A program made the translations under genes and the position numbers. The notes under the pieces are model-generated. The model ran no database searches and was not told the origin of the DNA. It was given only the letters and a program-made list of their open reading frames with translations. From contig JAEZGH010000193.1 of assembly GCA_023417065.1 (NCBI GenBank), positions 1-64,000 of the forward strand: DNA of 64,000 nt, given 5' to 3'. Origin of the DNA: Bacteroidota bacterium (GTDB lineage Bacteria > Bacteroidota > Bacteroidia > Cytophagales > Cyclobacteriaceae). Positions 1 through 8,378 of this stretch are shown piece after piece (within the stretch, counting starts at the first letter, position 1; each line of letters starts with the position of its first letter).

Positions 1-2
1 GG

Positions 3-107
3 TACGAAGTGATTGAAGCCAATAAAGGCATCGATTGCAACGGAGACACGATCCAGTTGGTCAGAAGGAATGGTTTCTTCGAAGTCGCATCCAAAGAGAC
101 TGTATAG
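3..107 (+). CDS. C-terminal end of an unidentified protein (5' cut by window edge)
   Basis: An open frame runs from the window edge to TAG at 105-107 and gives 34 residues, starting YEVIEANKGIDCNGD and ending FEVASKETV. The other two forward frames stop within the first 15 bases. A hairpin terminator follows closely, which supports a real gene end. The fragment is too short to name a family. Confidence 0.5.
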   Translation, partial: YEVIEANKGIDCNGDTIQLVRRNGFFEVASKETV

Positions 108-142
108 AAGATATATAAGTCTATAGCGAGGCAATTAATCTC

Positions 143-171
143 AAGACGACGCAAGTCGTCTTCTTTATTTT
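143..171 (+). terminator. Rho-independent terminator
   Basis: AAGACGAC, loop GCAA, GTCGTCTT form a perfect 8-bp stem with a tetraloop, followed by the T-rich run CTTTATTTT. It lies 36 bases after the stop of the partial gene at the window start. Confidence 0.7.
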
Positions 172-217
172 CATAAATTTACCATACGAACTAATTAAAA
201 CAGTATCCCGGAATAAA

Positions 218-724
218 ATGATTCGCTTCAAGGGCATCATTGAAAAAGCTATCACCAAGGGTGACAAAAGTGGCTGGTCGTACATCCTGATTGACCCCAG
301 GCATGTGCGCAAGCTAAATGGCGATTCGCGTAAATCTTTTCGTGTAAAGGGTAAACTTGATGACTTCGCGATTACTCAGACTGCGCTTCTCCCTGTGGCC
401 GACGGTCCTTTTATGCTTCCTTTCAACGCCGCCATGCGGAAAGGTACCGGCAAGAAAGCCGGCGATACTGTATTGCTTCAGCTTGAACTCGATGAGCGCC
501 CCGTTGAACTATCCGCTGACCTGCTTGTTTCACTCCGGGAAGAAAAGGCTGCGTTAGACTTCTTCAATAGCTTGACGCCATCGCACCAGCAATACTTCAG
601 TAAATGGATTGAAAGTGCCAGGACCATTCATACCAAAGCAAAACGCATAACTATGTCAGTGATTGCACTCGCATCGCACCAGGGTTATGGTGAAATGATC
701 CGAAACAATAAGGAACAGAAATAA
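218..724 (+). CDS. DUF1905 / YdeI-OmdA family protein
   Basis: The 168-residue protein has the two-part layout of this family. An N-terminal DUF1905 beta-barrel-like domain (about residues 1-95) contains FKGIIEKA, the GWSYI stretch and MRKGTGKKAGDTV. A C-terminal YdeI/OmpD-associated helical segment (about 105-165) contains the typical LTPSHQQYFSKWIESART, where the family reads SHR(K/R)E(Y/F)..WI..A. No signal peptide is seen, so it is probably cytoplasmic. The biochemical role is unknown; related proteins have been linked to bacteriocin protection or stress. It converges on arfB with only 7 bases between stops. Confidence 0.8.
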   Translation: MIRFKGIIEKAITKGDKSGWSYILIDPRHVRKLNGDSRKSFRVKGKLDDFAITQTALLPVADGPFMLPFNAAMRKGTGKKAGDTVLLQLELDERPVELSADLLVSLREEKAALDFFNSLTPSHQQYFSKWIESARTIHTKAKRITMSVIALASHQGYGEMIRNNKEQK

Positions 725-731
725 AAAATAA

Positions 732-1151
732 TCACAAAGGATCCTGGCGCCAGCGCTTCTTTTCGGAGTGTTGTTTTTTCTTCTTGATGCAATCTTCTTT
801 GGAAGCCTTCGTCGGCTTCGTTGGCTTTCTTTTCTTCTTTCTCGCGAACGCTTTCTTTAAAATATCATCGAGCTTTGCAAGCACCGTTTCTTTATTCGTT
901 TGTTGTGAACGACTATCCTGTGATGAAATAGCCAGTATCCCCGAAGCCGAAATCCATTGTGCGCACTTCGCTGCAATGATATTCTTTTCCTCTTCAGTGA
1001 GTATTGCTGAATTGGCAACGTCAAAACGCAGCGTTACTTTGGAATTTACCTTGTTCACATTCTGGCCCCCGGGACCGGAACTTCGCGAAGCGATAAACTC
1101 TATTTCGGGAAGCAGTAAAGAAGATGTTACGCGGTTGTGCATGTTAGTCAA
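732..1151 (-). CDS. arfB: ArfB/YaeJ-type peptidyl-tRNA hydrolase for ribosome rescue
   Basis: A 139-residue, single-domain release-factor-like protein that hydrolyses peptidyl-tRNA on ribosomes stalled without a stop codon. The catalytic GGQ lies at residues 28-30 inside SSGPGGQNVNKVNSKV, the class signature. A very basic tail from about residue 95 (ARKKKRKPTKP, then KKKKQHSEKKRW) is the part known to enter the empty mRNA channel. Length matches ArfB (about 140) rather than full release factors (about 360), and the codon-recognition domain is absent. Its start overlaps the stop of the upstream SDR gene by 4 bases, so the two are probably translationally coupled. Confidence 0.92.
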   Translation of the reverse strand: MTNMHNRVTSSLLLPEIEFIASRSSGPGGQNVNKVNSKVTLRFDVANSAILTEEEKNIIAAKCAQWISASGILAISSQDSRSQQTNKETVLAKLDDILKKAFARKKKRKPTKPTKASKEDCIKKKKQHSEKKRWRQDPL

Positions 1152-1972
1152 TACGTCATGGTCATAGGATCGGGAAACTGAAATTCATACCCAAGCTCAT
1201 CGCGGAGGCGTTTATTGCTCACAATTTTTGCAGCCTCATTATCCGGCTGTATGAAGTGAGGTGCAGGAACGCCATTCGCGACACAGACGTGATGATAAAA
1301 CTCACGTCGCGTTGGATGGGCATCCGCGCATGCGTTGATATCGATATTCCAAAAATTGCGCCGGATAACGGTTTTAATAACCCCGATACAATCATCCAGA
1401 TGAATCAGGTTCACCGGATCATTACCTCCACTCACTGTTCGTCCGGAAAGAAAACGCGATGGATGTCGCCCTGGCCCGACCAACCCACCAAAGCGAATTA
1501 CCGTTGTATCGAAAAAAGTGTTCTGCCGGAAAATTTCTTCCGCCAGAAAACCTGTTGATTCTCTATCCGCATCAGTCTCGGTCACTGCACCCGATTTCCC
1601 CCTGTACACCGATGTTGAACTGATGAATAACACTTTTTCAACACCACCCTTCACAAGTTCGCTACAGACACAGTGCAGCCTTATGAGGTAGTCAGTGGAT
1701 GCAGTCGTAGTACGCCCGGGTGGAATACAAATAACAACTACTCTACTCCGAAAGAAAGCTTCAATATTTTCACCTTCGACCTCCGGAGCGAAACTGATAA
1801 GATATGGTCTTATTCCGACGGCGGAAAGGTCGCGCAGCTTTTCACGACTCGTCGTGGACCCATTGACGTCATATCCCGACCTTAGCAACGCGACCGCCAA
1901 AGGCCTGCCAAGCCAGCCACATCCAAGGATGCTGATTGTTTGTGAAGGTATAAAAGGACTGAAATCTGCCAT
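1148..1972 (-). CDS. NAD(P)-dependent epimerase/dehydratase-like SDR (YeeZ-like)
   Basis: A 274-residue extended short-chain dehydrogenase. The Rossmann motif ILGCGWLG is near residues 14-22. The serine/tyrosine segment FISSTSVYRGKSG (about 115-127) sits where the family carries its catalytic Ser/Tyr. A VNLIHLDD stretch near 190 is typical of epimerase C-terminal halves. The closest named type is the YeeZ-like group of NAD(P)-binding proteins; the substrate is unknown. It is the first gene of a two-gene unit with arfB (4-base overlap). A divergent small membrane-protein gene begins 65 bases upstream. Confidence 0.8.
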   Translation of the reverse strand: MADFSPFIPSQTISILGCGWLGRPLAVALLRSGYDVNGSTTSREKLRDLSAVGIRPYLISFAPEVEGENIEAFFRSRVVVICIPPGRTTTASTDYLIRLHCVCSELVKGGVEKVLFISSTSVYRGKSGAVTETDADRESTGFLAEEIFRQNTFFDTTVIRFGGLVGPGRHPSRFLSGRTVSGGNDPVNLIHLDDCIGVIKTVIRRNFWNIDINACADAHPTRREFYHHVCVANGVPAPHFIQPDNEAAKIVSNKRLRDELGYEFQFPDPMTMTY

Positions 1973-2037
1973 GTGATGCGGTGGGCATCAATTTATAAAA
2001 ACATTTATCAACAAAACTTCAAATAAAAGAACAAAGC

Positions 2038-2205
2038 ATGATTCGAACACTGGGTTTGATTCTGACCATAGCAGGTATCGTCGGACTGGTACTGGGTGTA
2101 CTGGGTATTTTTGGTCAGGATCTCGTTAAATTAAGTCCGTGGGCGTTATCGATACTGGGACTGATATTCTTCACATCAGGGATCGGCCTGTTAAAAAAGC
2201 GATGA
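2038..2205 (+). CDS. Small two-helix membrane protein, unknown function
   Basis: A 55-residue ORF starting ATGATTCGAACACTG. Two hydrophobic segments are separated by a short polar turn: about residues 5-24 (LGLILTIAGIVGLVLGVLGI) and 33-51 (WALSILGLIFFTSGIGLL), with FGQDLVKLSP between. It ends in KKR, suggesting the C-terminus stays in the cytoplasm. The frame is clean and fits the gap between the SDR gene and the DUF2236 gene. I do not recognise a named family. Confidence 0.6.
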   Translation: MIRTLGLILTIAGIVGLVLGVLGIFGQDLVKLSPWALSILGLIFFTSGIGLLKKR

Positions 2206-2250
2206 CCAACCGGCATCCTGGAATTCGCGATGCGGATTTTTCTCTTCAAC

Positions 2251-3024
2251 TCACTGATCAATCTTTCTGACTTCATCAACATATCGCGAAGGCAGGATAG
2301 CTTTCTTGAGAAGCCCGTCCAACCGCAACACGACTGCGAATTTGTACAGCAATATGAGCACTCGGAACACACCCCAGCCACTAAGCCTGAGCTTGTGTTT
2401 TACAATTGGCGGCGTGATTACTGCCTGGGCGCCCAGGAGGATCCTGTAGCGGACCGGGCCGAGATGTAACCTGTATTGGTTATATAAGTCGCGCGTAAAG
2501 TCAGAAACGTCGAGATTCGCCTTCATGTGTTTTTCCCGGTCATTTAGCCAGGACTGATAAGTTGAAGGAAGTGATGGAATTTGCATTCGCTGTCCGACGC
2601 GGCGAAAGACGCTATATACCTCTGCCTTTTCATCCGTCCTAAGCTGCCTTGCGAGCAATTCGTACGAACGGATAGAATAATCGATAAGCATGTAAAGCAC
2701 GTCGCGGTACGCCCAATCAGGGATAACCGTGCCTCTTTTGTTTTCAACATCGTGATGAATAGCCGACATGCGGTCGATAACCTCGTGGGCACGTCGGAGT
2801 GGTGAAAACACAATGAGGCGCGCGTAAGTGACGGTGGAAAAAAGGCGACCCAGAGGATCTGCCGGTAATCGTCCCGTGAAGAAGAGCCAGTCTACCGCCT
2901 TATTCAAAGAGAATTCAGCTGCTGCGCCGGCGAATATAAAAAGCACAAAATCACTGCGGCCCCAGATCGTTCGCACGATCGAGCCGGGCTCGACAAACCA
3001 CGTCCGGGACTCTTCGCTGTTCAT
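2251..3024 (-). CDS. DUF2236 / MpaB-type oxygenase-domain protein
   Basis: A 257-residue protein resembling the DUF2236 family (ER-bound oxygenase MpaB / latex-clearing protein catalytic domain). Seen: an N-terminal GSIVRTIWGRSDFVLFIFAG segment, DPLGRLFSTVTYARLIVF (family: DPxGRLxRTxxxxxxxxF), and IHHDVENKRG, where the family has a histidine plus a conserved G stretch. The central AYRDVLYMLIDYSIRSYE corresponds to the helix that carries haem-ligand residues in characterised members. Members include haem-dependent rubber oxygenase; activity here is unproven. A C-terminal hydrophobic stretch (GVFRVLILLYKFAVV) could touch the membrane. Confidence 0.7.
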   Translation of the reverse strand: MNSEESRTWFVEPGSIVRTIWGRSDFVLFIFAGAAAEFSLNKAVDWLFFTGRLPADPLGRLFSTVTYARLIVFSPLRRAHEVIDRMSAIHHDVENKRGTVIPDWAYRDVLYMLIDYSIRSYELLARQLRTDEKAEVYSVFRRVGQRMQIPSLPSTYQSWLNDREKHMKANLDVSDFTRDLYNQYRLHLGPVRYRILLGAQAVITPPIVKHKLRLSGWGVFRVLILLYKFAVVLRLDGLLKKAILPSRYVDEVRKIDQ

Positions 3025-3062
3025 AGCCGGAAAATGGCGAATCTTTTGAATTAAATGCGCGC

Positions 3063-3269
3063 CTACTTTTGAAAAAGATCGTCACGGCTGCGCCCGATAT
3101 TTCCGTCTCCTACACCTTCATCGGTTCTTTCGTCAGTTTCGCTTTCGTCAAGCGGTTCGTCGGCATCTTCCTCCTCCGATTCATTCAAATCGTCTTCCGG
3201 AACATCGTCGGATTCAATTTCCTCGTCATGTGGTTGGCCCTGTGCCTGGATATTGTTAACATCGTACAT
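3063..3269 (-). CDS. Small highly acidic protein, unknown function
   Basis: Starting at MYDVNN this gives 68 residues, dominated by Asp/Glu (for example DDLNESEEEDADEPLDES) and ending RSRDDLFQK. A longer start at 3314 is possible but would overlap less plausible sequence toward msrB. No domain is recognisable; it is probably disordered. It is divergent from msrB. The opposite-strand frame here is hydrophobic and looks like a shadow. Short and compositionally biased, so only moderately sure it is a real gene. Confidence 0.45.
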   Translation of the reverse strand: MYDVNNIQAQGQPHDEEIESDDVPEDDLNESEEEDADEPLDESETDERTDEGVGDGNIGRSRDDLFQK

Positions 3270-3357
3270 GCCCGATCCTGGGAATTTTTGATGCCAGGTG
3301 CAGGTCTCCGGCACCTTTTACATTCCAATCGGGTTATTACAACCTAACACTACACCG

Positions 3358-3882
3358 ATGAGAGTCGCCTTTTATCTGATATTTCCAGTAATAGTTATGA
3401 GTATTTCCGCATGTAACAGCCAGGGCCAGTCCAACGAGATCAGTAAAAACCAGGAGGTTTCAAAGGAGCCTGAGGTTAACAGGTCGGAAGATGAATGGCG
3501 GCAGATTTTGACGCCGCAGCAGTTTCACATTCTACGGGAGAAGGGCACTGACCGGCCATTTATAGGCAAATATTACCGAACCACGGATGCCGGTGTTTAT
3601 GAATGTGCCGCCTGTGGCAATGAATTGTTTACTTCGGATATGAAGTTCGACTCCGATTGTGGCTGGCCGAGTTTCGACAAGGCGATTGAAGGCGGTAAAA
3701 TCAAAACAGCCCAGGATCTCTCCTACGGCATGGTTCGCACGGAAATTCTTTGTGCGCGCTGTGGTGGACATCTGGGCCACCTGTTTGAAGACGGACCTAC
3801 TGAAACTGGTCTACGTTATTGTGTAAACTCCACCTCGCTGAACTTTGTAAAGGGGGAAGAATCAGGCGAAGTGAAAAAATAG
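3358..3882 (+). CDS. msrB: Peptide-methionine (R)-S-oxide reductase, exported lipoprotein form
   Basis: Reduces the R-epimer of methionine sulfoxide in proteins. The 174-residue product starts with a lipoprotein signal (MRVAFYLIFPVIVMSISAC, lipid cysteine C19), so the enzyme acts in the cell envelope. The MsrB fold follows from about residue 45. Two zinc CxxC pairs are at C83/C86 (CAAC) and C132/C135 (CARC). The catalytic cysteine is C155 in RYCVNS, and GWPSF and GHLGHLF are the usual core motifs. I chose ATG 3358 because it begins the signal peptide; an upstream in-frame ATG at 3298 would bury it. Confidence 0.93.
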   Translation: MRVAFYLIFPVIVMSISACNSQGQSNEISKNQEVSKEPEVNRSEDEWRQILTPQQFHILREKGTDRPFIGKYYRTTDAGVYECAACGNELFTSDMKFDSDCGWPSFDKAIEGGKIKTAQDLSYGMVRTEILCARCGGHLGHLFEDGPTETGLRYCVNSTSLNFVKGEESGEVKK

Positions 3883-3963
3883 CAGGCCGGCCCGGCGAAG
3901 GAATAAACGCGAAGGGAAACCTGGCTGACGGCAATCACCAGCCAGCCAGATTACAGGTAAAAG

Positions 3964-4470
3964 TTATGGATTAATCTGTCCCTCAACCCCGTCGTCGAAT
4001 GGTTTACCCATTACGGCACCGGCGGCAATCTTGATCAACTGAATCATCTTGTTGTTCCTGGTATCCCAGTAATAGGCATCAGCAACATTTACTTTCAGGA
4101 TCGTAAGATTCGGATCATCCTTACCTTCACTAAACCAGGCCTTGGCAAACGGCGACCACAGCTCTTCCAGTTTCGATCGGTCTCTGATCACCTCAGCGTA
4201 CCCGAAGACCGTCAGGTATTCAGAGCTTCCGGGATTTGAATAGAACAACTGCACTTCGGGTTCTTCTTCGATATCATTATTCTTCTCACTGCTGTCCCCA
4301 CTAAGGAACCAGAAGTTTCCTTCCTCATCCACTTCCTGTGTTGTCATCGGCCTGCTTTTCAATGGCTTTTGGTCAAGCGCCGTTACGAAATGGCAGAACT
4401 TTGCATCCATTGCGAGTTCACGTAGCTTTTTTATGCCTTCTTCGCGGCTTAAATTCTTTATATCTCCCAT
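3964..4470 (-). CDS. Pyridoxamine 5'-phosphate oxidase-like (general stress protein 26 type) protein
   Basis: A 168-residue split-barrel flavin-binding-type protein. FCHFVTALDQKPLKSRPMTTQEVDEEGNFWFLSGDSSEKNNDI has the layout of the PPOX/GsiB-like stress proteins: strand, arginine-proline-M, then the WF(L/A)T..(S/D)S.K stretch. YLTVFGYAEVIRD and YYWDTRNNKMIQLIKIAAG match the C-terminal half. Members bind FMN or F420; a substrate cannot be read here. Cytoplasmic, single gene, convergent with msrB. Confidence 0.85.
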   Translation of the reverse strand: MGDIKNLSREEGIKKLRELAMDAKFCHFVTALDQKPLKSRPMTTQEVDEEGNFWFLSGDSSEKNNDIEEEPEVQLFYSNPGSSEYLTVFGYAEVIRDRSKLEELWSPFAKAWFSEGKDDPNLTILKVNVADAYYWDTRNNKMIQLIKIAAGAVMGKPFDDGVEGQINP

Positions 4471-4621
4471 GATTGATGTTTTTCAACATCATCTATAAAA
4501 TTTCATTCCTCGCCGAAACGGGCAACGTACGTACGTCTCGATGACATCAGCATGCTAAACAGTCTGCGTCTGACCTTGGGGGGGAGTAGCGTGAAAGAAC
4601 GGGAGTTCGAGGAGAGCGGAC

Positions 4622-5116
4622 TTAATCTATACTTCGCGGAACCGGTTTTTTTCTTTTGCTGATCACCTTTCGCTCAATGATACCCTCTGCAATTTTCAGC
4701 AGCAGCACGATAAACAATTTAATGAGAATGCTGTAACTGATACTATCACCAAACATCCCGATCACGGGTTCAACAAAAAATTCCTCCAATACGAAAAGGG
4801 CGATAGCGATGGAATAGATAATAGCGTACGCACTTTTTGTCGCCTGTGCTTTGGTGAGATCTTCAAGAGTATTCTGCAGGTCTTCGTTCCTGCTTTGCAA
4901 TTCGCGATTGGTGCGTTGCAGTTTGCGTTCCAGTCTTCCGCTGATCCACGTAAGGAAGCGCGTTTGTTCAAGAAGACTTTTGTATTTCCGGGTGAGATCG
5001 ACCAGGCCCTCGCGGGTGATATCCGGCGGGGTTTCAACACCAATCATTCGACGGTAATGATCCAATACCATACTTTCCTTGCGGAAGAGTTTTTCCTCCC
5101 GGGTCATCTTGGTCAT
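4622..5116 (-). CDS. Coiled-coil membrane protein, unknown function
   Basis: From ATG at 5116 the product has 164 residues. A basic N-terminal part is followed by a helical coiled coil (about residues 50-95, containing RLERKLQRTNRELQSRNEDL). Two transmembrane segments follow: AYAIIYSIAIALFVLEEFFV and SYSILIKLFIVLLLKIAEGI. The tail is basic (KRKKPVPRS). I do not recognise a family. The start was moved from a longer reading at 5155 because a perfect TAnnTTTG box (5142-5149) lies between the two starts, placing transcription initiation downstream of the longer one. Confidence 0.65.
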   Translation of the reverse strand: MTKMTREEKLFRKESMVLDHYRRMIGVETPPDITREGLVDLTRKYKSLLEQTRFLTWISGRLERKLQRTNRELQSRNEDLQNTLEDLTKAQATKSAYAIIYSIAIALFVLEEFFVEPVIGMFGDSISYSILIKLFIVLLLKIAEGIIERKVISKRKKPVPRSID

Positions 5117-5141
5117 ATCTACTTTGCGGTTGGCAGAACAC

Positions 5142-5149
5142 CAAATATA
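5142..5149 (-). promoter_or_regulatory. Bacteroidota -7 promoter box (TATATTTG)
   Basis: On the minus strand this reads TATATTTG, a perfect match to the Bacteroidota -7 consensus TAnnTTTG. It is 25 bases upstream of the ATG at 5116. No clear -33 TTG is visible at the expected spacing, so the call rests on one box. Confidence 0.45.
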
Positions 5150-5206
5150 ACCCAATCGACTCAGCAGACCTGAGTGATGTAATATTGACGCCCTAAACGC
5201 AGGGCA

Positions 5207-6757
5207 TCAATCGAGGATATGCGCTTTTTCGGTCGATGGCGGGCCTTCCAGTTCTTCTGAAATCAGCGCCTCGATGTGCTTTGAATGGAAATAACGACTC
5301 GCAAACATCCGAATAGGCACGAGACCTGCAATCAGCAAAGGGAAGAGTATCCCGATGGATGACGATTTCAGCACCCACAACGCCACGAAGCAAATGAATT
5401 GAATGATGGTGAAGGTATGAATTACCTTATGAGGAACTTCCCGCGTATAGTGCGTATCGGGATAGAGCTTGGGATCCGTAACCCAAAGCATCATGCGTTC
5501 GAAGAACTGATTTCCGCCGAGAGATGTCAGCCCCATGAACAGGAACAATCCAAACAGTACAGCCATTGGAATATACTGAACATACGCCATGAGGAATATC
5601 GATGCGGCGATCATGATATGAATTAGCAGTCCCGAAATACGATTTTCACGAACCCATCCGATTACTTCTTTTTTGACACCACCGACGTCGATGATTTTCA
5701 TCTGCGCGAGACTCTTGACATGGTTCAGGGAATGCACCGTAGCGGCAACGATCCATGGCAAGGCAAACAGGCTGCCCACCAGAACGATCAATCCGACAAT
5801 CGCGAGATCCAGATGATACCCGCTGCCCTTGCGCAATTTGTTGTCCGGGGAATTAACAAGGCGCGTTGTTATGTTCTGATCGAGGAAGAGCAGAATAGTA
5901 GCAAGAATCGCAGGACCGATGCTCGCAAAGATCACCCAGATGGGAACATCGAAAATATTGACAAGCCACGCGCGACCTGATGTCGTCCGAATCTTGTCGG
6001 GCACGGCAGGTCTTTCAAGACTGACTTCGTGAAACTCCATGGCGACAATAGTCATCATCACAATTGCGATGGCCGGACCAAAGTCGCTGAGGAAGTCGCG
6101 GAATCCCTTTCGCAGGTACGGCGTATTCGTCATACGTTTCAGGTTCCGGGCGATGATAAACGTTCCAAGAGCGAGGATCAGCGATAAGAATGCACTGGAC
6201 ATACCGTTGCCTTCCGGACCGAATGAACCCGTGATGTTACTGATTGCCTCCACGATGAAGATTACAGAAATCAACGCGGAAAATATCTCGTCGGTGAATC
6301 TTGTAAAGAATCGCATCAGCGCGCTTGCATCAGTGAATGCACATATAAGCAGGAGGATTCCCGACCAAATGCCGACCCAGGCGTACGTAGCGAGAAAAGA
6401 AATATTGAGTTGCTCGCAGGCCTGGTACAACAGACCTGTAAAGATCACGATCGGACCTGTACCACCAAGTATCGTAAGAGGCTGACCACCAAGAAGAGCA
6501 AAAACGATCCCGCCCACTGCGGTTACCACCAGCATCTCCATAATGCCGATCTGGTTGCCTGTGTACAATCCCGTTAGCGCGCCGAACGCAATTGCATTGG
6601 CTATTGCAGCGAAGTAAAGGAACAGGGTGGTCCCTGCCACTTTGGAGTGTAAGCCATCGCGAAAGTCGCTTCCGTAGTGAATCGCCTTTCGTTTAATATC
6701 TTCCGCAATTCCACCGAAAAGTCTTCCGGTGTAACGAAGCCCGTCGTCAGTATGCAT
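5207..6757 (-). CDS. SLC4-like bicarbonate/anion transporter
   Basis: A 516-residue integral membrane protein of the HCO3- transporter (band 3 / SLC4) family. Seen: DFRDGLHSKVAGTTLFLYFAAIANAIAFGAL at the entry to the membrane domain (SLC4: D..D......LF.YFA...PAI.FG), and then GGQPLTILGGTGPIVIFTGLLYQ, matching the family's GxQPLxIxGxTGPxxVF signature. Near the end are GLFLFMGLTSLGGNQFFERM and HTFTIIQFICFVALWVLKSS, also family hallmarks. About 11-13 hydrophobic segments follow one another. It lacks the large N-terminal cytoplasmic domain of animal exchangers. Expected to move bicarbonate or another anion across the inner membrane; direction and counter-ion cannot be told. Confidence 0.88.
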   Translation of the reverse strand: MHTDDGLRYTGRLFGGIAEDIKRKAIHYGSDFRDGLHSKVAGTTLFLYFAAIANAIAFGALTGLYTGNQIGIMEMLVVTAVGGIVFALLGGQPLTILGGTGPIVIFTGLLYQACEQLNISFLATYAWVGIWSGILLLICAFTDASALMRFFTRFTDEIFSALISVIFIVEAISNITGSFGPEGNGMSSAFLSLILALGTFIIARNLKRMTNTPYLRKGFRDFLSDFGPAIAIVMMTIVAMEFHEVSLERPAVPDKIRTTSGRAWLVNIFDVPIWVIFASIGPAILATILLFLDQNITTRLVNSPDNKLRKGSGYHLDLAIVGLIVLVGSLFALPWIVAATVHSLNHVKSLAQMKIIDVGGVKKEVIGWVRENRISGLLIHIMIAASIFLMAYVQYIPMAVLFGLFLFMGLTSLGGNQFFERMMLWVTDPKLYPDTHYTREVPHKVIHTFTIIQFICFVALWVLKSSSIGILFPLLIAGLVPIRMFASRYFHSKHIEALISEELEGPPSTEKAHILD

Positions 6758-6870
6758 AACAAATTCTCAGGTTACTGACCGGCTCAAAAAAAACCGGCAG
6801 ATCGAACAATACGGGCGCAATATATTAATTCGAAAATATTGCACAACTTAAAATTTTCTATGCGGGCGAA

Positions 6871-8184
6871 TTATCTTTTGACGATATGCAGCGGCACGCG
6901 ATCCGGCTTCAGCGTTACCAGTGCGTTCACCACCGGTATATGATCCGTTGGCAGGACTTGAAATCGTTTGATGAACTGCTGAAGAAAAATTGCCATCTCC
7001 GCCATTGCGAAATTGTTTCCGATACACAATCGCGGTCCGGAGCCGAAAGGGAAGAACACGTTTTTTATCTCGCGGTTTGCGGGATCAAGAAAACGCTGCG
7101 GCAAAAAACGCCCGGGCTCCTGCCAGAATCGCGGGTCGCGGTGCAGGCCATAGTAAAACAGCACAATGATCGTGTTTGCCGGATATGAGTATCCGTTGAA
7201 CGTATCATCGTTTAATGACACGCGATCGCTCACGTATGCCGGAGGATACAACCGCATGCCTTCGTTGATGACTGCCTTCAGATGCGCATTGGTTGTTCTG
7301 TCCATCAGGTTGAGGTTATTCGTTTGCGCGAAGAGATTGTTTTGTTCTTCAGGATTGCGCGCAAGCAAATAAAGTATCCACGAAAGCGCATTGGCAGTAG
7401 TCTCGTGCCCGGCGATGATGAGTACCATTATTTCATCAATCAATTGCTCCTCAGCCATCGGCTCGTTGGTATCTTCATACCTCGCCTGAAGCAGCATGTC
7501 AAGAAGGTCACCATGACTTCCTACAGAAGGGCGGCGTTCGCGAATGATCGCAGCGATTATATCGCGTGCGCGCTGAGCTTTCTGGTGGTTTCTGGCAAGC
7601 TCTCCGGAGAGGCGATACCACCAGCTTAGGTGCGGGCGCCGAAGGTCGCGAATCACAAAATCCTGCGTGTCGGACACAAAGCGGCTAATGTCAGCACGAC
7701 GCGTTTCGGGGATCACCACATTGAAAAGTGTATCCATCACAATGTCGAATGCGAGTCGATTCATCAACGGATACACATCCACCTCCCCGGGGCTTACTCC
7801 CTCCAGAAAGCGCGCCACCGTACGCTGCATGATTTCATACAGGCCATGAATCTTCTCCAGATGAAATCCAGGTTGAATGAGTCGACGCTGGCGCAGCCAG
7901 AAATCCCCATTCGACGTCAGCAATCCCTTTCCGAGAAAACGTCCCAATGCATGCGTCTGCAGTTCCGACTTAAAATAATTCCGATGATTTTTCTTGAGCA
8001 CATGTTCAATGAATGCAGGATCCTGTGTAACGATGAACCGCTTCCTGCCCAGATATACGCGATACGTTCCGTTAAAGGCGGCCATACTCTCCTCAATCGT
8101 ACCAATAGGATTTTTTATCTGCTTCAGCGTGCGATCAATTGAAGCAAAAAACGAATAGCCATCCGGAAAAACGTACTGTTTCAT
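6871..8184 (-). CDS. Cytochrome P450
   Basis: A haem-thiolate monooxygenase of 437 residues from this start. The haem-binding loop FGSGPRLCIGNNFAMAEM carries the axial cysteine. The oxygen-activating I-helix reads AGHETTANALSW, and the K-helix ExxR is EGMRLYPPAY. WLRQRRLIQPGFH matches the C-helix WxxxR. No reductase domain is fused and no ferredoxin gene is adjacent, so it depends on separate redox partners. The overall style resembles bacterial fatty-acid or terpenoid hydroxylases (CYP102/CYP110-like); substrate unknown. A start at 8244 adds 20 residues; I prefer 8184 because a promoter-like box sits between them. Confidence 0.88.
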   Translation of the reverse strand: MKQYVFPDGYSFFASIDRTLKQIKNPIGTIEESMAAFNGTYRVYLGRKRFIVTQDPAFIEHVLKKNHRNYFKSELQTHALGRFLGKGLLTSNGDFWLRQRRLIQPGFHLEKIHGLYEIMQRTVARFLEGVSPGEVDVYPLMNRLAFDIVMDTLFNVVIPETRRADISRFVSDTQDFVIRDLRRPHLSWWYRLSGELARNHQKAQRARDIIAAIIRERRPSVGSHGDLLDMLLQARYEDTNEPMAEEQLIDEIMVLIIAGHETTANALSWILYLLARNPEEQNNLFAQTNNLNLMDRTTNAHLKAVINEGMRLYPPAYVSDRVSLNDDTFNGYSYPANTIIVLFYYGLHRDPRFWQEPGRFLPQRFLDPANREIKNVFFPFGSGPRLCIGNNFAMAEMAIFLQQFIKRFQVLPTDHIPVVNALVTLKPDRVPLHIVKR

Positions 8185-8188
8185 AGCA

Positions 8189-8196
8189 AAAAGATA
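8189..8196 (-). promoter_or_regulatory. Possible -7 box (TATCTTTT) giving a leaderless P450 mRNA
   Basis: The minus strand reads TATCTTTT, 7 of 8 to TAnnTTTG counting the unspecified bases, ending 4 bases before the ATG at 8184. The same geometry (box, 4 bases, ATG) occurs at 30806-30820. Confidence 0.3.
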
Positions 8197-8378
8197 CAAC
8201 CTGGCACCGTACCCCGGGAATTTGACCAAAAAAAATTTCGCCATGGTAACATCCTCAGCGGGAAAGACGATTTATACATGCATTGCCATTCCTCTTCGCC
8301 AGCGCCCCCGGTCTCTCGGGGAATAGTCTGTTACACAGGATTTCCGTACCTTGCGGCTCATATCAGGAAAATCAGTCA

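Noticed and set aside
3921..3945. CTGGCTG/CAGCCAG hairpin between msrB and the PPOX gene
   Set aside because: No T run on either strand and an 11-base loop; too weak to call a terminator.
8283..8378. N-terminal extension of the histidine kinase
   Set aside because: The 32 residues lack membrane or domain character and contain a promoter-like TACCTTGC; the GTG at 8379 gives a normal N-terminus.
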